DNA of 64,000 nucleotides. It comes from Thalassia testudinum. Its lineage: Eukaryota > Streptophyta > Magnoliopsida > Alismatales > Hydrocharitaceae. Within the stretch, counting starts at the first letter, position 1, and each line of letters begins with the position of its first letter. The stretch spans positions 35,422,501 through 35,486,500 of the forward strand of contig JAZHRO010000002.1 in NCBI GenBank assembly GCA_037157565.1, given 5' to 3'. Of the stretch, positions 56,681 through 64,000 are shown piece by piece. The translations under genes were made by a program, and so were the position numbers. The notes under the pieces were generated by a model that searched no databases, was not told the DNA's origin, and saw only the letters and a list, made by a program, of their open reading frames with translations.

Positions 56681-59423
56681 TGATGAGAGCCTCATCATGA
56701 GCCATAACTAGCTCATTTTGACCCAATAAAGAAGATAAAAGCTCCTACATAACCTAGAAGAAGGCTTAACTGAAGGAACAAGTGCTCTGAGAAGAAAACA
56801 TGAAATAAAGGTTAAAACTGCAATTTTACCATTGCAGTACATAAACGGGATTTCTCAGAGGCAAAACATAGGTCAAATGGTCTAAATGAGATAAAAAGTG
56901 GGTTGAGTCAATCAGAAATGGGTTCATGTGCAATCTAGGAATTAAATGACACCTGGTAACCCTAAAACAGACCCGCTTTAATTAACAAGGTTTCGGTCAG
57001 GATAAAGATCGAGTAAACCCTCTAAAAATCATGGAAAAACATCCTCTAGGGTTTAGAACACTTAATTTGGCCTTTGGAACCTAGTTTGACCTAGATTAGG
57101 GTTCTAGCTCTTCAATTAACCTAATTTGGGTTTTTACGCAAAATGTCCAATGAAACGAGGTCAAACCTAAAATCCAACTTCATCATTGAATTCCTTAGGT
57201 CCAAATTATGTTTGTACCAAAATTTGGACCTAAGGAGAAGTCATCTTGACCTACTTTGCAATTTAGTACACCCAAATCACAAATTGGTCCCTATCTTTTA
57301 ATACCTTTGCAGAGAGCCCCCTAGGTTCTTCGCCCCCTTTACAAACTGGTCCTGCCGCCATTGCTAGGGCAGAACCGAGCTCCGGCGAAGTTCAGAGAGA
57401 GATTGCTCTCTAATTCCTCAGAAATTCTCTCCCAGAAATGGAAGGGAGATTCTCTGAGGAATTCCCTTCCATTTAAGACCGATCTCGATCCTTGGTGTGA
57501 ACCCAATCTCTCGTGCGAACGAACGAGAGATTTGGGTATCCTAACTCCTTTCCATCTCCGGCGACCAACCTCAGGCAATTACGTGCCCTTCACGCCCTGC
57601 ACACCCAGTCCAGCGCCTATATAAGAACCCACAACTCCGGCCGAAGAGGCTCAGCTTGATTTGGCCGAGTTTCCCCCTTCAATTCCTCTCCTCCTGCCCG
57701 GCCAAAAACCCCCAGCAAGCTCTGGCGAGCCCCCCTCCCCTCCCTCTTCGCTCTGCCACAAAACCAGTGGCAGAGTTAGCTTCCTGACCTCCCTCCGCGT
57801 CGCGCAGTACCAGCGCACGCCGCCTCAGCCCCGTCGTCGCCGCCGTTCTCCCCCACTGGGCACCATCTTCTCCGACGACAGCAGGTACTGCTGTTCGCCC
57901 TCCGTCCCCTTTCGTCCTTACAATTAGGTTAGAACTCCTCTTCATCCTCTCCTCTCTCTTTTCCCCCTTGTTATCTCATCTGATTACCCCTCGACCGACG
58001 CTGACCACCCTCATCTTCCACATCTCCGACCGCACTCCAGCGAGCCGCCCACACCACTCCGCCACTCCACACGGCTCGCCAACCACCTCGAAAGCTCAGC
58101 CTCACCTCCAGGAACACACTCCACCCCACCACTGCCACTCCAGACCTCCACAATCACCCCCCGAACAACCCACCATCTCCGGCCACAGGTTGACCTAGGC
58201 ACGCACGCCTAGGCCGACCTGCGGCCTGCAGCATCATCCACCGCCTTTGTCGTGCCACGGCGAAGGTCTCTAGCTGATCTTATTGGGCCGAGAGGCTAGT
58301 TTTGTGCATGACAGTGTTTGAGCTCCTGCCGCCATGGACGACCTCTGATGAAGCTCCAACGAAGCTCCAGGCACCCGATCTCCCAGGCTACAGGTGCTGC
58401 ATACTCACGCGAGTGTCGCGAGGTGAGTGAGTCCAGCACGGAGCGCCAGCAGAGCCATCAGCTTGGGCAATTGCATACGAGAGTCTGCGGGTGCGCGCAA
58501 AGGAAGGGCGGAACCTTTAGTCCCACATCGTGGAATCTCAAGGCACAGGTATGGTATAAAGTGTTTTTGTGATATAGTTTTACTGCCTCGTAAGCACAGG
58601 GGTGAGGTCCCTCACTGACCCCACACCCGCCTCGTCCGCGGCTTGACCACGCGGATCTGGCGGATCCGACCCGACCTAAACCTACGCACTCCTGGCGCAT
58701 CACACCACCTGCAGGTGCGCCTGGTCCCGAGTACGATCCGATCCGATTATGGCTGTGGCTCCGGGAGAGCGTCCCTGAGTGAATTGCTTGAGAGAGAGAC
58801 GCGCGGGTAAAGGGAGAAAGTTAGGTTTTGTTCTGTGTAGGCACAGGCTGAACGCAGGAGAAGAAAGACTTGGCCGCGAGAAGGAGAAGAAAGAAAGCAG
58901 AAGGAAAGGCTGGAAGAACAGAGAAGAGAGAAGCAAGGCAAGACCACAGAAGAGAAGAGTAAGAAGCAAGGTAGAGAAGAAGAAAAGAAAGAGCAAGGCA
59001 GAAGCAAAAGACACGGAAGATCAGAAGATCAAAAGAAGGAAGGAAAGGAAGGGCTTCGCAAGGTAGAAGAAGGAAAGAGAAAGAAAGCAAAGATTGCAGC
59101 AGCAGAAGAAGAAGAGAGATTGCTGAAGAAGAAAAATAATCAAGAAGAAAAGGGAAAATACTTTTAAGACGTCTGATCACAAGATCAGACGTCCAATTTC
59201 ATATTTTTTATCCTAATTACTTTTAATTGCATACATTCGCATTTGAATTGATATTTTGAGTAATTTAGAGTGTTCAATTACATTTTGATTAATAGTAAAT
59301 TCCATTTTCTCCCTGTGTTCGACCTCGGATACTCCGATTTTCGAGTAATAAAAAATCTTTATTTGTTTTGATACTACAATGCGATATTATCTTTTAACAA
59401 ACTGCACAAAAGCGTGACGAACA
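56681..59423 (+). mobile_element. Solo LTR E (2743 bp), element-B/D family, with target duplication
   Basis: Starts TGATGAGAGCC and ends GACGAACA. GCAAC occurs just before (56676-56680) and just after (59424-59428), and the uninterrupted leader of B carries the single target GCAACTTTTATGG near 30870. It contains a TATA box CTATATAAG at 57617, a purine-rich segment 58840-59165, a GACGTCTGATC hairpin and the U5 block near 59320. It lies in opposite orientation to element F. Confidence 0.9.
59168..59193. repeat. GACGTCTGATC hairpin in LTR E
   Basis: GACGTCTGATC and GATCAGACGTC form a perfect 11-bp inverted repeat with 4-base loop ACAA. It follows the purine-rich stretch, whereas in LTR B the hairpin precedes it. 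Confidence 0.85.
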
Positions 59424-59649
59424 GCAACTTTGATGAATTACTATGTATAACACAGGTAGCCCTAGGTTGATTTTTCTTTTTGTTCCTTTTTCAGCTTTTA
59501 AGAGAGTTAAGAAAGGGCTAATGAAGATTACCTATTTGTTGGAGTGTTTGTCGTGCGGCTGCTCTTCTTTTCCTTTACCTGCACACAAGAGAGAGAAAAA
59601 GATTAGTAATCTTTTAAAAGAAATTCAAAGCTTCTAGAATAGCCGTTGC

Positions 59650-59667
59650 TCCCCGGCAACGGGGCTA
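59650..59667 (-). other. Variant primer binding site of element F
   Basis: On the minus strand TAGCCCCGTTGCCGGGGA, six bases inside the LTR end. It differs from the tRNA-Asp form at two of the first five bases (TGGCGCC becomes TAGCCCC). Either mutated or matched to another tRNA. Confidence 0.65.
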
Positions 59668-59673
59668 AGAAAA

Positions 59674-61249
59674 TGGTGACAGTTTTGTAACCGCGGCTAG
59701 TCTTTGTTTGTTTTAATGCTTATTACAGTAATGTCGTTGTGGTATAAAATAAGACAGCTACGGTTGTCGTTATCATTAAAATTTTACTCGGAAATAGTTT
59801 CCCGAGGTCAAACTCAGAGAGCTACTTGAATTCTAGAAGTACAATGTTCCTTTATTACAAAAATAAGAGAGAGAGAGAGAGGGAGAAATAGATTTCTGTC
59901 TTTTGGCTTTTTCTTCTTCTCTTCTTTCTCTCTTTGCTTGTCTTCTTCTTCTCTTCTGTCTCTTTTCTTTATCTTTATGGGTCTTCTTCTTCCTTGGCTC
60001 TAATTGCCTTTAGTTCCTCTTCTTCTTCTGCTTATCTTCTATTTCTTTTCTTCATCAGTTCTTCTTCTTTTTCTTGTCGTTATCTTCTTTCTTCCTTCTT
60101 CTCTTTTCTTTCTCTTCAGCTGCGGAGCCTTTTCTTTTTCTTCTTCTCTGCTTTATCTTCTCTGAGGCTTCATCCGTCGTCTGATATCGCAATCAGACGA
60201 CTTAAACGGTGGTCTGCTACAGGGTTTTCTTTTCTTCCTTTGCTGCTTCTTCTTCTTCTCTTCTTCTTTTTCTTCCCGCTTCTTCTTCTTTGATCTTCTA
60301 CCTTGCTCAGCTGCAAGGCTTTTGAGAGTTTCTTCTTCCGCTCCTCTTCTTCTTCTTCCTACGGCCAAGTGGTGAACCTTCTTCCTTCGCGCCCTGTTCC
60401 TGCACAAGTCACAGCAAAACCTAGCCCTTCCCTCTACCCACACGTCTCTCTCTCTCTGTAAACTGCTCATAGGAAGCTCTCCCAGAGCCGGGTTATCGGG
60501 TCGGGTAGCGTACCCGTGACCAAGCGCACCGGCGTGGGTGGTGCGTGAGGAGTGCAGGGTAAACGGGTCGGCCAGGTCCGCGTGGCGTGGGTCGCGGACG
60601 AGGCAGGCGAGTGGGCGAGGGGACCTCACCCCGTGTTCTGAGGCGCTTAAGTAAAAACACAAAATCAATTTAAATGGGTGCGGCGCTTCGAAATCTTACG
60701 ATGTGGGACTAAACTTCGTCCCTTCTCATGCGCGCCTGCAGGAAGAACGCGACCTTGCCTCAGCAGCTGTGTCCTCGCTTCCCTTCGTGTGCCAGCTGCC
60801 TGCCTTCGCCTGGGTCTCTCCAATTCGCCTCAGCTGGAGTCTTGCTGCTTCGAGGCCTGGAGCTCGCTTGGAAGCTCCTTGCTTCGTCGCCAATGGCGGC
60901 CGGGGCTGAAAATCTGCCTAACACAAACAGGGCCTCTCGGCCTAATCAGACCTCAGGGAAACCTTCACCGTGGCCCGGTAAAGGTAGTGCGGGGTGCAGC
61001 AGGTCACGGGGCGGTGTCTGGCGGTAGTCCTAGTTCGGACTGCAACCGGAAAAATGGGTTTGATTGGGGGAGTGTTGTGGAGGTGTGGAGTGGCAGTGGA
61101 GGGGTGAAGGGTGTTGGGGGGAGTGAGGCAGAGCTTTTGGGACAGTTGGCGAGTTGTGTGGAGCGGCGGATCGACGGAGGCAACACGCCGGAGGGTTGCC
61201 GGAGGGATGGAAGATGATGGTTGTCGGGCGCAGTCGAGGGGGAATTGAC
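59674..61249 (-). repeat. 5' LTR of element F (U5 side; rest beyond element G)
   Basis: Near-identical to 51132-51971 over the shared part. Continues to a point near 61249 that corresponds to about 21640 in LTR B (CAGTCGAGGGGGAATTGA), where sequence of another LTR begins. The remaining U3 should lie right of the window. Confidence 0.75.
60176..60201. repeat. GTCGTCTGAT hairpin in LTR F
   Basis: GTCGTCTGAT and ATCAGACGAC, perfect 10-bp arms, 6-base loop. The 51132-51971 copy has a mismatch in one arm. Confidence 0.8.
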
Positions 61250-61884
61250 TGATCGATCTTTCGCTTTTAAGTCGTTTGTAGTTTAATGTGGTGGAAAAAT
61301 CAACTAATCAATTTTTAATAAGAAATAACCACTCGCAGAGGAGCAGGTCGTATCCACAGGGAGGCAATAACGTATTAAAATTTGCGCCACTTAAAAATGT
61401 TTGTTCGTAGTCAATTTGGACAAGAACCAAGCCAAGATTGCCTTTAGATTAAGGTTTAAGCAAGAAACAATGCTGAAATGGCAATTATGAGAAACTACAG
61501 GATATTTTCCGCAATGCAGAGTGAATAGAATATGATTAAAATGTGGCAATGGCAGAAAATGTAAATTTTAATTAACGTTTTACTGTAGCAAAACAGGGGA
61601 ATTTTTCCCCGTTGTCTTGCGCGACGAGGAGCCGATGGCCGGGCGCGGGAAGCTCGGAGGAGGTCCCTTGGATCAAGGGCTTCGAATCGGTGGTGGCGGC
61701 GAGTCGCGCGGCGGTCGGAGGTGGCCGGACGAGCTCCGGCGGAGGTGCTGCAGCCGGCAGCTTGCGCAGCCTGTTGGCGTGAAGTTCGCCGCCTGCTGCT
61801 GCTGCGGGGGTGGCTGCTGCCGCTGCCGTGGGCACTGCTGCGGCTGGCGTGTGCGGCTGGCGTGCTCGGTGGTCGGTTGGGCGG

Positions 61885-62100
61885 TCTGCAGGCGGTTGTG
61901 CGTGGGCGCGCGGAGGGTCTGCGGAGGGCGCGCGGTTGTGCGCGGGCGGTGGTCTGCAGGAGGGCGCTTGCGCGGTGGTCTGCAGGCGGTTGGCGTGTGC
62001 GGTGGAAGCTGGCGTGGGCGGAGGGTCTGCGGAGGGCGCTGGCGCTGTGGAAGCTGCAGGCGGTTGGCGTGTGGGGTGGAAGCTGCAGGCGGCTGTTGGA
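61885..62100. repeat. GC-rich imperfect repeats in LTR G
   Basis: CTGCAGGCGGTTG or CTGCAGGCGGCTG occurs four times (about 61889, 61980, 62055, 62083) among GCGGAGGGCGC words. ORFs here are Gly/Cys/Trp-rich artefacts. Confidence 0.65.
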
Positions 62101-62247
62101 GGATGCTGCAGGCTGGTCTGCTGGCGTTGGAGGAGAGCGCGGGCTGATCTGCAGGCGTGCGCAGGTCTGTAGCGGGTGAGCGGTGGAGGGTGCAGGAGGT
62201 CTGGTGGCCGGTTGGAGAGTGCAGGCTGAGGAAGTGGAGGTGAGCGG

Positions 62248-62289
62248 GTAACTTCAGACGTCTGGGAAATTTCCCAGACGTCTTAAGTT
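62248..62289. repeat. 42-bp near-perfect palindrome with AGACGTCTGGGAAA arms
   Basis: TAACTTCAGACGTCTGGGAA continues into its own reverse complement; 20 of 21 base pairs match and there is no loop. It resembles the AGTCTGGGAAATGGCCCAGACGT-type arrangement near 13640 and 50450 in the other LTR family. Confidence 0.85.
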
Positions 62290-62954
62290 ACTGAGAGGGT
62301 GGCTGATTAGTAGCTCGGTGGTGATGGCCTGCGACGACGGCGAGGAAGATGCACGCTAGGGTGCTCACGGTGATGCGGGCGAGCTCCGGATGGCGGTGTG
62401 GCCTGTCACACCACACGCCCACGGTGGTGGAGACTCGCCGCCACGGTAGAGGCCGGCAGTGTGGAGTGGAAGAGAGAGGTTCTCTCTGCACAGTGGTGGG
62501 TCGGTGGCGGAGGCCTCCCGAGCTCGGCTGCCTCCCTGCTCCTTTTGTAGTTGCCTGAACAAGTTTGAAATCAGCCGCCGACCAGATCCACCACATCCGC
62601 TCTCCCTTGAATGGCTTCATCACTGCAGCAGCCGGGCGTTGGAGCGGCAGACAGCTGTTCTGAAAGAAGAAGAATAAAGAAAATATTGTTAAAATATTAA
62701 GGTTATTTATATACAGACCCTCAACTTCTATGTTAATAAAAACAATGTACCTAATTGATTATCTAATTAGATGAATACTATTCTAAGCTAATTCTAAATG
62801 CACTTAAGATATGAATGCAATGTATGGATTATGTAATTAGATTAAAACTATCAATTAATCTATTTACATCCTAATTTATACTAAATAAATGTTAGAATTA
62901 ATCTAATGTATAGGCACTTAAATACTTAAATAGCCCACAACTATGGGCTAATCA

Positions 62955-62993
62955 AATACCCCCATGCCTAGTTTTTGCTAGTCCCTAGCAAAA
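62955..62993 (-). other. 3' polypurine tract and stem-loop of element G
   Basis: On the minus strand TTTTGCTA, loop GGGAC, TAGCAAAA (62993-62973), then ACTAGGCATGGGGGTA and the LTR. Confidence 0.75.
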
Positions 62994-64000
62994 TTAAACG
63001 AAACCTAGCACTCCAAGTAGACTAGTCAACTCACTTAGTCTTCCTTCAGAAGCATATTAAGTTCAGGCTCTAGATCCAAGGTTCCTAAGTAGTTGCTAGG
63101 TTACAGTCTAGGTCGGCTAAATACGAGTTGCAGGCACAAGTTTCCCTGATTTCTGACTCTACCCTAAAGTTTATTAATCCCTGAGATTAAAGCATCCGTG
63201 CTTGTGCATTGGTCCGAGTTATTTGAGTTAAAGGATATTTTTTTTATATACATATATATATATATACCTTTTTTTTTTTTTTTTATTCTTCTAAGTCTAA
63301 CCTCAGATCAGCTATCAACACGGTCTGTGTTGGATTCATTGTCCCCATTACCATACCTCGAAGGGTGCCTGGCTTTCGATGCTTCGAGATAGCACCGCCC
63401 ATAACGACCCCAAGAACTCCTGGCAATCGATACTTCGAGATAGTATCGCCCATGGATTTCTTAAGCGAATTCAGGCCTATGGCAATCGGCACTTCGAGAT
63501 AGGGCCGCCCATGGTACCTGAACCGCGCAATGCGCTTACATGCCCCCAGTAGGATGGATATCCTAAGAGACAAGCGCCGAGGAGGTAATATGTTACCATC
63601 GCATCCTCAAGGTGAGTATATATTCCACCTCTCCTGCGGCGGGAACTCTTCCAATCAAAATGTGTTTTCAAGCCTTTCTTAAGTTAAAACTAAGAGAACC
63701 AAATCTCTTTTCAGAAATTAAGTTAATTACCAGACCAAGTGTGAAAAATTTGGATGCTTGGGTTACAAGGACCCGTAAACCAAAAGGTAGAATAAGACTC
63801 CAGGTACTACCCCACCTTTTAACTCAAACCCTAGCTTCCCTTCCTCAACCTCTTGAAGAATGGTCCGCAACTTAACTCCTACTTAAGTTTTTAAGTCCAC
63901 AAAGGACCCTAAAGGTCTAAAGCTAGTAGCTTATTTAGCTTCTAAAGTTTGACCCTAAAATTAACTTAGTCTACCCTAGAGTTCTGATTTGCTTAAGACT
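62994..64000 (-). mobile_element. Element G post-pol region, continues past window
   Basis: Resembles 22966-23900 of element B in order: CGGTCTGTGTTGG-type block, a three-copy CTTCGAGATAG repeat (about 63370-63516), TGCCCCCAGTAGGAT with a GGATATCC hairpin, CCTCAACCTCTTGA near 63842. No coding region is reached before the window ends. Confidence 0.65.

Larger units (their letters stand above)
55987..59649 (-). other. Leader of element F, split by solo LTR E
   Basis: 55987-56680 and 59424-59649 together align with the element B leader. The interruption is the solo LTR. No gene. Confidence 0.75.
61250..62954 (-). repeat. 3' LTR of element G
   Basis: On the minus strand it starts TGATTAGCCCATAG at 62954, two bases after a polypurine tract, and ends near 61250 in GATCGATCA. 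The U5 block GCCTCCCTGTGGATACGACC is at 61346-61365. A different LTR family from B/D/E/F but the same general layout. GC-rich middle at 61600-62250. Confidence 0.65.

Noticed and set aside
61617..62179. Overlapping Gly/Cys/Trp-rich ORFs
   Set aside because: All three frames are open because of GC-rich imperfect repeats in LTR G; no domain and no conserved frame.
59674..62954. One shared LTR giving a tandem LTR-internal-LTR-internal array of F and G
   Set aside because: A second U5 block at 61346-61365 and a change of sequence near 61249 show two different LTRs; a G insertion within the F LTR explains it better.

Overview
This is a stretch of a flowering-plant nuclear genome dominated by nested LTR retrotransposons. 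The evidence is Athila-type Ty3/gypsy polyproteins, tRNA-Asp and initiator-tRNA-Met primer binding sites, a Ty1/copia gag, a hAT transposase, a FAR1-like transposase relic, a tRNA-derived SINE and one ordinary plant gene. Species cannot be read from the sequence; the nesting depth suggests a large, repeat-rich genome. There are no bacterial-style operons, rRNA genes or CRISPR arrays.

Layout. 1-7281: Athila-like non-autonomous element A (+), gag-protease remnant only, inserted into the 5' LTR of a Ty1/copia gag-only element (7282-12126, +). That copia element sits about 33 bp inside an Athila-family LTR (D, 12127-17697, +). D is also interrupted by a 2.66 kb solo LTR (13603-16266), and it abuts the 3' internal part of another Athila-like element (C1, 17698-19655). 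19656-20119 plus 33917-34910 is a C-family LTR split by element B. Element B (20120-33911, minus) is a complete 13.8 kb Athila-type element with two 2808-bp near-identical LTRs, the 5-bp target duplication CATGT and one 1.9-kilo-residue gag-protease-RT-RNase H-integrase frame broken by a single nonsense codon. 34911-37804 is a short C-family internal region, followed by another C-family LTR (37805-39050).

39050-50417 is the least retrotransposon-dense part. It holds a FAR1/MULE transposase pseudogene, a possible small coiled-coil ORF, a SINE with target duplications, an intact GL2-INTERACTING-REPRESSOR-like gene (42317-42667, minus) and, about 0.6 kb upstream of it, a 4.85 kb hAT transposon (43291-48142) with matching 8-bp target duplications and a decayed transposase.

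50418-64000 is again nested LTR elements. A fragment of the same LTR family as the 13.6 kb solo LTR is interrupted by degenerate Athila element F (minus, 51132 to beyond 61249). The F leader carries a solo LTR (E, 56681-59423, target duplication GCAAC). Its 5' LTR is interrupted by element G (minus, LTR 61250-62954, continuing past the window end).

Several non-coding signals recur across these families: a stem-loop directly before the 3' polypurine tract, a second polypurine-tract-like block about 1.2-1.3 kb upstream of it, 2-3 copy repeats between the two, a conserved block near the LTR 3' end, and GACGTC palindromes and hairpins shared by LTRs of unrelated families. These are the most interesting unexplained structures here.
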